A stretch of 64,000 nucleotides of DNA from Desulfomicrobium macestii (GTDB taxonomy: Bacteria > Desulfobacterota > Desulfovibrionia > Desulfovibrionales > Desulfomicrobiaceae). The first letter of the stretch is position 1, and every line of letters starts with the position of its first letter. Below, piece by piece: positions 52,554-62,136 of the stretch. The stretch is taken from NCBI RefSeq assembly GCF_014873765.1, contig NZ_JADBGG010000014.1:1-64000 (forward strand), given 5' to 3'. The notes under the pieces are model-generated. The model saw only the letters and a program-made list of their open reading frames with translations, was not told where the DNA came from and ran no database searches. The position numbers and the translations under genes were made by a program.

Positions 52554-55500
52554 TGCCGTCGGACCTCAAGCAGCGTATCCAGGCGGCCACCCTGAAAAGC
52601 CTGACGGCCCGCAACCGCTACAACGACCAGGTTACGGCCCAGCTTACCCAGGCGCTGAAACAGGCCGAAGACGAGGTCGCCCGCGCCATCCTCCAGTACC
52701 GCTCCCTCGGCTCCCTGCCGGACAACAAGCTCGCCGCCCTCAAGGGGCTGGAAAAGCTCCAGCTCGAACTCGACGACACCATGAAGCGGCTCAAGCGGGA
52801 GCAGACCCTGGTCTTTCGCAAGACGACCAAGGACTCCTTCAAGCTCGGTATCCAACAGGGTATCGGAGAACTCGCCGACGCAGCGCTGCCGTTCTACGCC
52901 GACCTCAAGCCCGAAGGCATCGACAAGCTGGCCACCAAGGTGTTCACCATCGTCGACACCAATGCCCTCGACTTCATGGCGCAGTACAACCTTACCCTTG
53001 CCGGTGACGTCCACCGCGAACTCTCAGACGGTATAAAGCGAACCATCCTGAACGGCGTCGCCACGGGCAAGGGAGCCGACGACATCGTCCGGGACATGGG
53101 CAAGGTGATCGTCGACAAGGACTCCTTTCGCCAGGCAGGAAGCCGGGTGTTCAGCAAGGCGCAGTACCGCATGGAGATGATCGCCCGCACCGAGGTTCTC
53201 CGCGCCCACAACATGGGCAGGCTCAAGTTCCACGAGCGGGTCGGCATCCAGAAGCTGGAATGGCTGGCCATGGAGGACGAGCGCATGTGCCCGGTCTGCG
53301 GCGGCCTGGACGGCAAGACCTTTCCCATCGACAAGTTCCCCCAGCAACCCGCACATCCGCACTGCCGCTGCACCAACATCGTGGCCTGGCCGATGACCGT
53401 CTGCGGTAGCGAGATGGCAGCCAAGGCCGCCGCCCAGGCATCGCAGGGGGACGCCTGCATTCTCCCGCCCCATGTGCTGGAAGGCATGGCCGACGCCCAG
53501 GCCAAGGAGAACGCCAAGCTCAAGAGCGCCTTTGAAAACGGCGACATCGCCGACCTCGGTTCGCTGACGGTGAAACAACTCCAGACCCTGGCGAAACAGA
53601 ACGGCGTGGCCATTGCCCGGACCAAGGCCGATTTCATCAAGCTGCTCGATCTGGCCGAACCGGGGATCGATCACGGCGACCTGGCCGGAGCGGCGCTCAG
53701 CGCCAAGCTCAAGGAACACAAGATCGGTCTGCTGCGGACCAAGGAAGAACTGGTCGAGCTGCTCGGACTGAAGCAGGCGGAACTCAAACAGGCCAAGCTG
53801 CTCGCCGCCCAGATGGCGAAGATCCCTCCCGCCGAGGGGCTGGAGGGCATGACTGCCCATCAGCTCAAGGAGATGGCGAAGGAGAACGGCATCTCCCTCA
53901 ACATGACCAAACAGGAGACCATCGAGCTGCTGGATAAGCTGGAGCCCGGTGTGGACCATAGCGGCCTGATGGGCAAGGAACTCGCGGCGGCCAAACAGAA
54001 GCACGGCATCGGCATCCTCAAGAACAAGCAGCAGCTCGTTGAGGCGCTGCAGAAGAAGGCCGGTGCCGACATGGTCGAGTCGGTCAAGAAAAAGGCAGTC
54101 GACGAGGCCAAACAAAAGCTGATCCTGAAACAGAAAACGGCACTCGAAGACGCCGCCAAGGCCGTGGTCGTTCCCGACACGCCGACCGGCTACAAGGATT
54201 TCCTCGACGCGATTGCCAAGGCGGAACAGGCGGTTTCCGGTGGCACCGATCTACCCCAGGATCTGCTGGCGGCCCACAGCAAGGAAATCGCCCTCAAGAA
54301 ACAGCTCTTCCAGGACCAGGTCGGTAAGCTGAAATCGACGGAGCTCAAGACGCTCGCCAAGGAGACCAAGGTTCAGTATTGGCAGTGGGCCAACAAAGAC
54401 GAGCTGACCACGCTCTTCACCGAGACCGATCCCGCGAAAATCAAGGCGGTTCAGGCCAGCATCGACGCCAAGCACGCCGCCTGGGCCGAAAAGCATGGCG
54501 GCAAGAAGAAAACCGCTCCTGCCAAGCCCGCCACGCCGAAGAAAGATCCGCCGAAACCGGCTCCACAGCCGAGCCCGGTTAAGCCGCCCGAGGCCAAGAT
54601 CGGCAAGAAAGGCGCGGAGTTCGCCACAGTCGATTCAGCGTGGCAGCAGAAAGGTCTGCCGTCAAAATTCAAGAAAACCGGCAAGGCCGCTGTCGGCGGC
54701 GCACATGAAAAGGAGTTCTGGACCGACGAAAACGGCGACAAATGGCTGTTCAAGCCCGTTGGCCGCAAGGACGATGAGTTCATCGCCTTCGGAGAGGAAG
54801 CAGCCTACAAGATTGGCCGCCTGATCGACCCCCATTCCATCGAGGTGCGCACCATCCAATTGAACGGCCGCACCGGCTCCATCCAGAAATGGCGCACCGA
54901 TCTGCGGGACGACTTCGATTTTCGCAACATCCTGCCCCAGGATCTGACCACCATCGAACTGGAGCAGATCCAGCGCGAGCATGTGGTCGACTGGCTGATC
55001 GCCAACCACGACGGACATTCCAAGCAGTTCATCCGCGCCCGGGACGGTCGCGTCTACGGCATCGACAAAGGCCAGGCATTCAAGTTTCTGGGGCAGGACA
55101 AGCTCTCGCTCGACTATCACCCCAACGGTGTCTGCGGCGAGGAAGAGCCGTTTTACAACAAGGTCTTCCGGGCGGCCAAGGAAGGGAAGGTACGGGTCGA
55201 TCCGAACGCGACCTTTCGCTATATCCAGGAAGTCGAAAAGATCGCCGACGAGGATTACCTCGATCTGCTGCGGCCCTACGCCGAGGGACGGTTTTCCAAG
55301 GACCCGGCCGGGCTGCGGCATTTCTATGATCTGGTCTTGGAGCGGAAACACAATCTCAGGCGGGACTTCGAAGGCTATTACGCCGATGTGCTGGGGGATC
55401 GGGGCTTCCGTTTCGACAAGCTGAGTACCGCCACCGGGAAGAAAAAGTTGCTCTCCTCCGCCGAAGAGACCCTGGTCGAGGAGGCCCGCAAACTCGGCTG

Positions 55501-57142
55501 GCAGGGCAAGACGCTGCCCTTCGACAGCGGCGACGTGGAGGACCAGAACGCGCTGATCTTCACCGAGAGCTTCAAGGGGAAGAAGCGCACCGTGGTCAAG
55601 ATGAAGATCCGGCCGGACACTGATCGCCGCATCGACGAGGTGCTACGCAGGTATGTGCAGACGGCGGCCGGGGAAAAGGGACAACCGCTGGTCGAAGACA
55701 GCTTCTTTCCGACGATTCTGGACGCCGTCAAAAACGTTAATTTCCACGTGGGCGACGGCAAGTACAACCGGACCAAGATCGACAAGGCCCTGCGCCTGAG
55801 CAAGAAACTGGAGACCCTAAAAAAGAGCGCCGACCCCAAGGTCAAGGAGATGGCGGACCATTATCTGAAATGGGTCAAGGAGATCGAAGAGTCCGTCGAC
55901 TGGGACCGGGCCACCAACGGCGTATTCGATCAGTACTTGCCCAAGCTCGACGCGCAGAAACCCAAGGAGAAACCGCCGTTCAAGGTGGAACGTGGCAAGG
56001 TTACCCATACCAAGCGCAGGATCGGGTCCGGCACCATTACCGTCGAGGCCGACGACATCGACAACCGGACGCTGTTCAATCACAACTCCCGCATGCAGGA
56101 CGGGCACCAGTACACCGTCACCTTCGAGGACGGCACCCGGGTCCGCTATCGCCCCTGGTCCGACACCAACCTCTATGCCCAGCGCGGCGAGTTGGAAATG
56201 ATCCTGGACGGCGACGCCACCCCTAGACGGGTCGAGGCGATGCTGGAAAAGCTCGAACAGCTTGGGATCGATACCCGGGTGGCCACGGCGGAAAACGCCG
56301 AGCAGATGTATCTCGAAAAGCTCGCCTACATCCGCAAGACCGACAAGAGCGCCGACTACAAACGACTGCAGAAATCCCTCGACGACCGCAATGCCACCAC
56401 CACCGAACGGGTCCAGGCTCTGCGCGGCTATTGGCAAAAGGAACTGGGAGTTCAGGACATCACCCAGCTTTCCGGATACAACCCGCTGGGCGAATACCAG
56501 GCGGGTTTTCTGGACCGCGACGCCAAGGGCGGATACCGGCACCAGTTCCGGTTCGACATCACCGATGAGGAGCTGGAAAAACAGATGAAGGGCTATTCGC
56601 TGGTCCACGATCTGACCAACGGCGAGAGCATGTCCGGCTTCATCGACTTGATCATGGAGAACAACGGAGCCATGGTCAGCACGGTCGAGAAGATGCGCAT
56701 GGGCGTGGCTCCGGGCGGAATGTCCCCGGTGGCTGACATGCAGACCGGCGGCGCGAGCTATTTCTTCACCCGGATCAAGAAGCAACCGGCCAGCGACGCC
56801 TCACCGGCCCTCTATTTCAAGAAACAGTTGCTGCGGCGCATGGACGCCATCAGTTATGACCATGACGCCTACGGCAAGGTGATTGACGACTACGTGCAGC
56901 GCAACCGGGGGGCCAGCATCGACGACTGGAAGCGGTTCTCGCAGCGCCATGGCAACGAGACCATCTTCAAATACTCGGTGACGCTGCTGGACAACATCGA
57001 ATTCATCGTCGCCAGAAGCGACAACGAACGCCGGGAGATCATCCAGAGTTTCACCCGGCGCGGCATCAAGAAACTACCCGACGGGCGCAAGGTGGAGGAC
57101 ATCGTCCATACCCCTCAAAGCTGGAGCAAACGCAAACAATGA
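52553..57142 (+). CDS. Giant MuF-type head protein fused to kinase-like and unknown C-terminal domains
   Basis: 1529 aa. Residues about 1-280 are a MuF minor head domain: IARTEVLRAHNMGRLKFHER, then a zinc-type site CPVCGGLDGKTFPID ... AHPHCRC (Cys 246, 249, 271, 273). Two SAP/HeH-like repeats lie near 330-400 and 425-500 (LTVKQLQTLAKQNGVAIART; MTAHQLKEMAKENGISLNMT). A Lys/Pro linker spans about 645-690. Residues about 715-850 look like a HipA/PI4-kinase-type fold (WLFKPVGRKDDEF; VVDWLIANHDGHSKQFI; YGIDKGQAF). The last 380 residues (ETIFKYSVTLLDNIEFIVAR; LPDGRKVEDIV) are unassigned. MuF proteins with C-terminal toxins are known in temperate phages, so this may be packaged and injected. Confidence 0.82.
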   Translation: MPSDLKQRIQAATLKSLTARNRYNDQVTAQLTQALKQAEDEVARAILQYRSLGSLPDNKLAALKGLEKLQLELDDTMKRLKREQTLVFRKTTKDSFKLGIQQGIGELADAALPFYADLKPEGIDKLATKVFTIVDTNALDFMAQYNLTLAGDVHRELSDGIKRTILNGVATGKGADDIVRDMGKVIVDKDSFRQAGSRVFSKAQYRMEMIARTEVLRAHNMGRLKFHERVGIQKLEWLAMEDERMCPVCGGLDGKTFPIDKFPQQPAHPHCRCTNIVAWPMTVCGSEMAAKAAAQASQGDACILPPHVLEGMADAQAKENAKLKSAFENGDIADLGSLTVKQLQTLAKQNGVAIARTKADFIKLLDLAEPGIDHGDLAGAALSAKLKEHKIGLLRTKEELVELLGLKQAELKQAKLLAAQMAKIPPAEGLEGMTAHQLKEMAKENGISLNMTKQETIELLDKLEPGVDHSGLMGKELAAAKQKHGIGILKNKQQLVEALQKKAGADMVESVKKKAVDEAKQKLILKQKTALEDAAKAVVVPDTPTGYKDFLDAIAKAEQAVSGGTDLPQDLLAAHSKEIALKKQLFQDQVGKLKSTELKTLAKETKVQYWQWANKDELTTLFTETDPAKIKAVQASIDAKHAAWAEKHGGKKKTAPAKPATPKKDPPKPAPQPSPVKPPEAKIGKKGAEFATVDSAWQQKGLPSKFKKTGKAAVGGAHEKEFWTDENGDKWLFKPVGRKDDEFIAFGEEAAYKIGRLIDPHSIEVRTIQLNGRTGSIQKWRTDLRDDFDFRNILPQDLTTIELEQIQREHVVDWLIANHDGHSKQFIRARDGRVYGIDKGQAFKFLGQDKLSLDYHPNGVCGEEEPFYNKVFRAAKEGKVRVDPNATFRYIQEVEKIADEDYLDLLRPYAEGRFSKDPAGLRHFYDLVLERKHNLRRDFEGYYADVLGDRGFRFDKLSTATGKKKLLSSAEETLVEEARKLGWQGKTLPFDSGDVEDQNALIFTESFKGKKRTVVKMKIRPDTDRRIDEVLRRYVQTAAGEKGQPLVEDSFFPTILDAVKNVNFHVGDGKYNRTKIDKALRLSKKLETLKKSADPKVKEMADHYLKWVKEIEESVDWDRATNGVFDQYLPKLDAQKPKEKPPFKVERGKVTHTKRRIGSGTITVEADDIDNRTLFNHNSRMQDGHQYTVTFEDGTRVRYRPWSDTNLYAQRGELEMILDGDATPRRVEAMLEKLEQLGIDTRVATAENAEQMYLEKLAYIRKTDKSADYKRLQKSLDDRNATTTERVQALRGYWQKELGVQDITQLSGYNPLGEYQAGFLDRDAKGGYRHQFRFDITDEELEKQMKGYSLVHDLTNGESMSGFIDLIMENNGAMVSTVEKMRMGVAPGGMSPVADMQTGGASYFFTRIKKQPASDASPALYFKKQLLRRMDAISYDHDAYGKVIDDYVQRNRGASIDDWKRFSQRHGNETIFKYSVTLLDNIEFIVARSDNERREIIQSFTRRGIKKLPDGRKVEDIVHTPQSWSKRKQ

Positions 57143-57651
57143 CCATGAAGGACTTTATCGAACAAGAGAAACAGCGGCTGCAGGAAGCGCTGCACTGGTT
57201 CAACAACCGGGGCAGCCGCATGACCGTAAGGGAATCCGGGGATCTCTTTCTGGATACCCTGGTGGACAGTTTCACCGTCACCCGGATCGCACCCCATTTC
57301 GACACCGCTGGCAACCATCTGCGTACCGATTTCTGGCTGTTGTGGAAGGCACTCGGTTACGACGAGGGTTTTCAGCACGCCCACACCATCAAAGTGGTCG
57401 ATGTCCGGGTCGAAGACACCCTGATGGCCGAACATGACGGCAAGGAGGCCGAAGGCTGGCTGATTGTCGAGCTGGCCGACGATCTGGGCCGGATTCACCA
57501 TATCGAAATGATGGAGCCGGTCTCGGAGCCCGAGCTCGCGGCGGACTGGCAACGCTGGATCGCCTACCGACAAAAAAACGCCGAAAGATTCCACCGGATC
57601 GACGCCCAGCTTCTGGCAGAGCATCTCCGGATCGCGGAGGACTGGTCATGA
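57139..57651 (+). CDS. Unknown protein after the MuF gene, candidate immunity or chaperone
   Basis: A 170-aa soluble, acidic protein (DFIEQEKQRLQEALHWFNNR; GWLIVELADDLGRIHHIEMM). It overlaps the giant MuF stop (ATGA) and the next start (ATGA). I do not recognise a family. Small acidic proteins encoded directly after MuF toxins can be immunity proteins; equally it could be a head assembly factor. Confidence 0.62.
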   Translation: MTMKDFIEQEKQRLQEALHWFNNRGSRMTVRESGDLFLDTLVDSFTVTRIAPHFDTAGNHLRTDFWLLWKALGYDEGFQHAHTIKVVDVRVEDTLMAEHDGKEAEGWLIVELADDLGRIHHIEMMEPVSEPELAADWQRWIAYRQKNAERFHRIDAQLLAEHLRIAEDWS

Positions 57652-58001
57652 AACTGCGCTATATGATCGACTCGATAGTCGCCGATCGGGAGGCCACCGT
57701 CCCGGAATACGTGCCCGTGGGCGTCTGGGTTCAGGGGCCGGGTCCCGGTCTGGATGTGGAGATGTACTACCTCGACCGGGGGCCGAGCGGGCTTGCCGAC
57801 CGCAAGGACGAAGCCGCCTGGGTGGTCAACCGTCTGGTCGAGGCCGGGGGCACCTCGCTTCCGGCAGATTTTCTCGAATACCACCGGCTGTCTCGATCCC
57901 CCTATGACGGGGTCTTTTCCGAGATCACCGAGAGCGACGAATACCCCTCCCTCGACGCCTGCGGCAAGGCCGTTCTGGCCCGGCTGAACCCCGTCCGCTG
58001 A
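57648..58001 (+). CDS. Unknown small protein, second gene after the MuF gene
   Basis: A 117-aa acidic protein (YVPVGVWVQGPGPGLDVEMY; LDRGPSGLADRKDEAAWVVN). It is coupled to the gene before it by ATGA and ends just before copy 5 of the promoter-like repeat, so it closes the portal-MuF operon. The family is unknown; the same immunity or accessory options apply. Confidence 0.62.
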   Translation: MKLRYMIDSIVADREATVPEYVPVGVWVQGPGPGLDVEMYYLDRGPSGLADRKDEAAWVVNRLVEAGGTSLPADFLEYHRLSRSPYDGVFSEITESDEYPSLDACGKAVLARLNPVR

Positions 58002-58014
58002 ATTTCGCCGTCAC

Positions 58015-58050
58015 CCTCCGACACATCGCCGACGCTTCCGGTAAGTAACC
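58015..58050 (+). promoter_or_regulatory. 36-bp bipartite promoter-like repeat, copy 5
   Basis: CCTCCGACACATCG at the left and GACGCTTCCGGTAAGTAACC at the right. Nearly identical to copy 6 over all 36 bp. It starts 13 bp after the preceding stop and ends 54 bp before the next start; a short stem (CTCC-CGC / GCG-GAG) follows. Confidence 0.7.
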
Positions 58051-58104
58051 GCTGAACGCTCCCCGCAGGTCGCGGAGAGCACAGCAAACTGACCGGAGAC
58101 GTTG

Positions 58105-60501
58105 ATGGAACTGTTCGCCACAGACCTGGAAAGGCTGGCGTTTCTACTGGAGGCCGATGCGGCGCTGACTCTCGATCCCGATGCGCTTGGGACCGAGGCC
58201 GCCGAACAGTCCGCTCCTGAAGAGCTCCCTCCCGAGAAACGCCCCAAGTACATCACCAACTACATCGGCAGTAAGCAGAAGCTCGTCGACTGGATCTGGA
58301 AGCATACCCCGGAAGGCGTTGGCACCGTGCTCGACGCATTTTCGGGGTCTGCGGTCGTGGCCTACATGTACAAGACCAAGGGCCTCCAGGTCATCGCCAA
58401 CGACCGGCTCCGCTACTGCCACCACGCCGCCAAGGCGATCATCGAGAACAACTCGGTTCGCCTGAGCGAGGACGAGATCGAAGCGCTTCTGGCCGACAAC
58501 GCCAAGGCGGGCAGCTTCGTCCAGGACAACTTCAAGGGCATCTTCTTCGCAAAGGGCGTCCATGCGCTGATCGACACCATCCGCGCCAACTGCGACAAGC
58601 TCTCCGGCTTCAAGAAAGACATCGCTCTGTTCGGCCTTGGCAAGACCTGCATGAGCGGCAAGGGCGGTTTCGGCCACTTCTCGTCCTCCACCGACTATGG
58701 CCGCCGCCAGGACACTCCAGACGAGTTCAAGGATCGTCTGCGCAAGAACCTGCAGCGCATCAACGCCCTGGTCTTCGACAACGACAAGGAGAACAAGGCG
58801 CACCGGCAGGACATCAACGACCTGCTGCCGAAAGCCAAGGCGGATCTGGCCTACTTCGATCCGCCCTACGCCACCGAGTTTTCGACTACCAACTACGAGC
58901 GGGCCTACCACTTCGTGGAGGGGCTCATGACCTATTGGGAAGGGCTCGAAATCAAGGCCGACACCAAGGTCAAGTATTACGAGACCGACCACAAGACCGT
59001 CACCAAGGCCAACGCCAGCGAGTTCTTCCAGACCTTTCTCGGCAACGCCAAACACATCCCGAACTGGCTGATCTCCTACCGCGATCACGCCTATCCCAAC
59101 GAGCAGGAGATGAAGCGGATCATCGGCTCCTTCGGCAAACAGAGCCGGATGAAGTCCAAGGATCACCACTACGCCATCACCTCCAAGCACGGCGAGGCTT
59201 CCAATGCCAAGGAGCGTCTGTTCGTCTGCGCTCCCGGGGCCAAGGCCAGCGCCGAGCGGGAGGAGAAACCCGTTCCGATGGCCGCCGCAGCGAACTTCCA
59301 CACCAGCATTCCCGTGGACATCCGGCTGGGTGAAGGCGAACGCCTCGCGACCGAGGCCATGGATGTCGGCTCGGCGGGCGACCCCCAGTTCAGCTTCGTG
59401 CTCTGCCGCACCGGGACCAACAAGAACGGCGACCACTTCACCGCTGAGGAGTTGTCCGGTCGGCACATGACGGCCGTGAACAAGAAGGTCGATCTGCAGC
59501 ATTCGCAGGAGTTCAACGACATCGTCGGTGGCATCGTCGCCGCCGACTACCTGGAGGACGACAACGGCGGCCGCGTGGAATGCGTCGGCGAGCTGTACGT
59601 CCACGACACCCCGGCTGCCCGGCTGGCCTACAAGCTGATGAAGCGCGGGATCATCTCCCAGGTCTCCATGGAGTGCGACTACCAGGAGGGCGAATGCTCG
59701 GTCTGCCACAAGCGCTTCCAGAACAAGGCCGACTACTGCACCCACCTGCGCAAGTTCAAGGGCCGTGATGTGGGCGGCCAACCCGTTTTCGAGATTCTGC
59801 ACGGCGTCACTTTCACCGGACTGGGACTGCTCGACCGCAAAGGCGCGGACGAGAACGCCAGGATTCTGCAGGTGGCGTCCCTTCAGAGCCAGCCCGACCA
59901 ATCCCAACCCGAAGGAGATTCCACGATGGAAGACAAAACCAAACCCACCGATGAACCGGCCGTCGAAGCGGCCAAGAAGAAACCCGCCCAGCAGGAAGGC
60001 GATCCCGCCCGCGTTACCGACCTGGAAAAGGAAAACCGGCAGCTCAAGGCCCAGGTCGCCGAGCTGCAGAAACGCGTCCAGGAACTGGAAGCCGAACAAA
60101 AGGCGGCCGCCTGCCGCTCCCGGGCCAAGAAACTGCTCACCCGTCTGGAGAAGCAGGGGCTCTCCTTTGCGTCCGATGAGGACCGGGAAGCCGAGCTGAA
60201 ACGCCTGGCCGAACTGTCCGACGAAGCCTTCGCCGCCACCGAAGCCGCTTATGAGCGCCTGCCCAAGTCGGCCAAGGCGGACAAGGACAAGGAAGAGAAA
60301 CCCGCTGACAGCGACCAGGGCGGCAAGCCCGCCGCCAAGGCATCGACGGAAACCCCGCTGCGCAGCGACGCCGGTGTCCGGCCCCACGATGTGGACGACC
60401 GCAAGGTGTCCCTCGAGGACCGTCTGCGCGACGGGTTCATGGCCGCTTACCGCAACCGTGTCGGCGAGGACTCTCCCGAACACTCGCAAATCAACGCATA
60501 A
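58105..60501 (+). CDS. DNA adenine methylase fused to prohead protease and scaffold
   Basis: 798 aa in one open frame. Residues about 45-375 are a D12-class adenine methyltransferase: ITNYIGSKQKLVDWI, VLDAFSGSAVVAYMY (cofactor motif), and LAYFDPPYATEFSTT (catalytic DPPY near 253). Residues about 400-600 look like a prohead protease: SFVLCRTGTNKNGDHFTAEE, DLQHSQEFNDIVGGI with His near 465, ISQVSMECDYQEGECSVC with Ser near 520, and Cys/His residues that may bind zinc (CSVCHKRF, YCTHL). The end is a scaffold-like coiled coil (VTDLEKENRQLKAQVAELQK). GGAG lies 7 nt before ATG 58105. The fusion is unusual; protease action could release the methylase. Confidence 0.82.
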   Translation: MELFATDLERLAFLLEADAALTLDPDALGTEAAEQSAPEELPPEKRPKYITNYIGSKQKLVDWIWKHTPEGVGTVLDAFSGSAVVAYMYKTKGLQVIANDRLRYCHHAAKAIIENNSVRLSEDEIEALLADNAKAGSFVQDNFKGIFFAKGVHALIDTIRANCDKLSGFKKDIALFGLGKTCMSGKGGFGHFSSSTDYGRRQDTPDEFKDRLRKNLQRINALVFDNDKENKAHRQDINDLLPKAKADLAYFDPPYATEFSTTNYERAYHFVEGLMTYWEGLEIKADTKVKYYETDHKTVTKANASEFFQTFLGNAKHIPNWLISYRDHAYPNEQEMKRIIGSFGKQSRMKSKDHHYAITSKHGEASNAKERLFVCAPGAKASAEREEKPVPMAAAANFHTSIPVDIRLGEGERLATEAMDVGSAGDPQFSFVLCRTGTNKNGDHFTAEELSGRHMTAVNKKVDLQHSQEFNDIVGGIVAADYLEDDNGGRVECVGELYVHDTPAARLAYKLMKRGIISQVSMECDYQEGECSVCHKRFQNKADYCTHLRKFKGRDVGGQPVFEILHGVTFTGLGLLDRKGADENARILQVASLQSQPDQSQPEGDSTMEDKTKPTDEPAVEAAKKKPAQQEGDPARVTDLEKENRQLKAQVAELQKRVQELEAEQKAAACRSRAKKLLTRLEKQGLSFASDEDREAELKRLAELSDEAFAATEAAYERLPKSAKADKDKEEKPADSDQGGKPAAKASTETPLRSDAGVRPHDVDDRKVSLEDRLRDGFMAAYRNRVGEDSPEHSQINA

Positions 60502-60513
60502 GGAGGAAACACC

Positions 60514-60876
60514 ATGTCATTCATCAATCCGTGTCACCGCAGCCTCGCCTATGGCGACGGCCACATCCAGGGCGACGGCCAACTCGGCCAGGTGGTCCGC
60601 GTGGTCGGCGACGACCTGTTCGCCGTCAACACCGATCCCACCAAGCGTTCCTTCGGCATCCTGATCAAGGACTACGCCGGTGGCGAAATGCCCGGTATCT
60701 ACTGCGATGGCGGCGTCTACGAGACCGACGCCTTCGAAGGGACCGTCGTCGCCGGAGACGACCTGAAAGTTTCGGCGAACGGTCGCCTGACCAACGGCGT
60801 CGCGGCCGGAGAGCACGTGGTCGCCCACGCCATTTCCGTACAGAGCGGCGTCCTCAAATTTCGCCTGCTCGTCTAA
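60514..60876 (+). CDS. Putative capsid decoration protein
   Basis: A 120-aa, Gly- and Val-rich, beta-type protein (GDGHIQGDGQLGQVVRVVGD; GTVVAGDDLKVSANGRLTNG; VVAHAISVQSGVLKFRLLV). Position between scaffold and major capsid genes, size and composition fit a head decoration protein (as gpD or head-fibre-like proteins in other phages). AAGGAGG precedes the ATG. Confidence 0.68.
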   Translation: MSFINPCHRSLAYGDGHIQGDGQLGQVVRVVGDDLFAVNTDPTKRSFGILIKDYAGGEMPGIYCDGGVYETDAFEGTVVAGDDLKVSANGRLTNGVAAGEHVVAHAISVQSGVLKFRLLV

Positions 60877-60894
60877 CCCAAGGAGCCAACGCAC

Positions 60895-61758
60895 ATGAAA
60901 ACCAATCAGTTGAAAATCCACTCCCAGGAGTACATGGAAACCATGGCGCGGCTCATGAGCGAGGCTCTCGAGTCGCCCGAAGGCATGCGGGCACTTGCCG
61001 CCGCCATTGCCGCGCCCATCGAACAGGAGATCAAGCGCAAGGAGATTTCCTCGCTGCTGCTCACCAAGCACACGCTGCCCAAGGGCGAACGTCCGGTCTA
61101 CCAGAAGAAACCGACCGTCAAGGCTCACTGGATCAGCAAGGACGGCGACGCACAGGAGCAGGAGGTGGGCAAGGACGAGGTCGAGTTCCCCACCAACCGC
61201 ATCCACTCCAATCCGATGGTGGACGTTTCCGTCCTCAAGAACGGCAACATCGGCACGCTGATGGACATCCAGACCAGCGCCGCCGACGCCATCCGCAAGG
61301 AGATGGACCGCCGCACCATCTCGGTGCTCTCCTCGGCCATCCCGGCGATCAACACCATCGAGGTCACTGGCGACTTGCTCACCGAGGAGGCGCTGAACGA
61401 GGCCATCTCGATCATCGAGGACCTGGAGCTGTCGGTGAAGTACATCGTCATGCGCGGCCGCCGGTTCAACGACATGCGCGGCTGGAACCTCGATCCCCAG
61501 ACCAAGCTCGAGCTGCGCCAGAAGGGTGTCATCAAGAACTACGGCACCGGCGGCATTCTGCTGACCGCCTCCATGCCGCTGGACGAGATCATCATCGTCC
61601 CGGATGAAGAGGTCGGAAAGATGCCGGTGCGCGAAAACCTGAAGACGGAGTCCATCGATCAGAAGACCCGCTTCAAGACCGGCTGGCTGGTGTGGTCCGA
61701 AATCGGCCAGGGCATTACCCGCCCTGACATCATGGCCAAGGTCAAACTGGTTCCGTAA
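60895..61758 (+). CDS. Major capsid protein
   Basis: A 287-aa protein in the expected place after protease/scaffold and decoration genes. The N-terminal 60 residues are helical (EYMETMARLMSEALESPEGM), then a beta-rich HK97-like body: KKPTVKAHWISKDGDAQEQE, EDLELSVKYIVMRGRRFNDM, GTGGILLTASMPLDEIIIVP and TRFKTGWLVWSEIGQGI (the last is typical of capsid C-terminal strands). AAGGAGC precedes the start. Confidence 0.82.
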   Translation: MKTNQLKIHSQEYMETMARLMSEALESPEGMRALAAAIAAPIEQEIKRKEISSLLLTKHTLPKGERPVYQKKPTVKAHWISKDGDAQEQEVGKDEVEFPTNRIHSNPMVDVSVLKNGNIGTLMDIQTSAADAIRKEMDRRTISVLSSAIPAINTIEVTGDLLTEEALNEAISIIEDLELSVKYIVMRGRRFNDMRGWNLDPQTKLELRQKGVIKNYGTGGILLTASMPLDEIIIVPDEEVGKMPVRENLKTESIDQKTRFKTGWLVWSEIGQGITRPDIMAKVKLVP

Positions 61759-61776
61759 TCCGGGAGGTGACGTGAG

Positions 61777-62136
61777 ATGAATCGAATCAAGAACATCCGT
61801 CCCGGCGTTCTGGTGATCCCCGACGCCGGGCTGAAACTCAAGCCCGGCCAGGTAGTCGAGGTGGAACGCCTCACCAAGCAGATCCAGGCGGCGCTCAAGA
61901 ACGGCCGCCTGGCCATGGCCGACAAACCGAAGCAGGAACCGCTCGCCCCTCCAGAGCCAGACCAGGACGCGGAACCGGTGGACCTGAGCAAGCTCTCCGC
62001 CACCGACGCGATTTCCAAGGTCAACGAGGAGGCCAATCCGGAGACCCTCAAGGGCTACATGGAAACCGAAAAACGCCGCACGGTGATCGACGCGCTCAAG
62101 AGCCGTCTGGAGGGCCTGCAAGGTGCTGCTGAGTGA
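61777..62136 (+). CDS. Small phage head protein, unknown
   Basis: A 119-aa protein: NIRPGVLVIPDAGLKLKPGQ then VVEVERLTKQIQAALKNGRL, an acidic Pro-rich middle, and a helical end. GGGAGGTGA lies upstream of the ATG. The N-terminal part resembles small phage proteins encoded after the capsid gene. It overlaps the next gene by 14 nt. Confidence 0.65.
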   Translation: MNRIKNIRPGVLVIPDAGLKLKPGQVVEVERLTKQIQAALKNGRLAMADKPKQEPLAPPEPDQDAEPVDLSKLSATDAISKVNEEANPETLKGYMETEKRRTVIDALKSRLEGLQGAAE

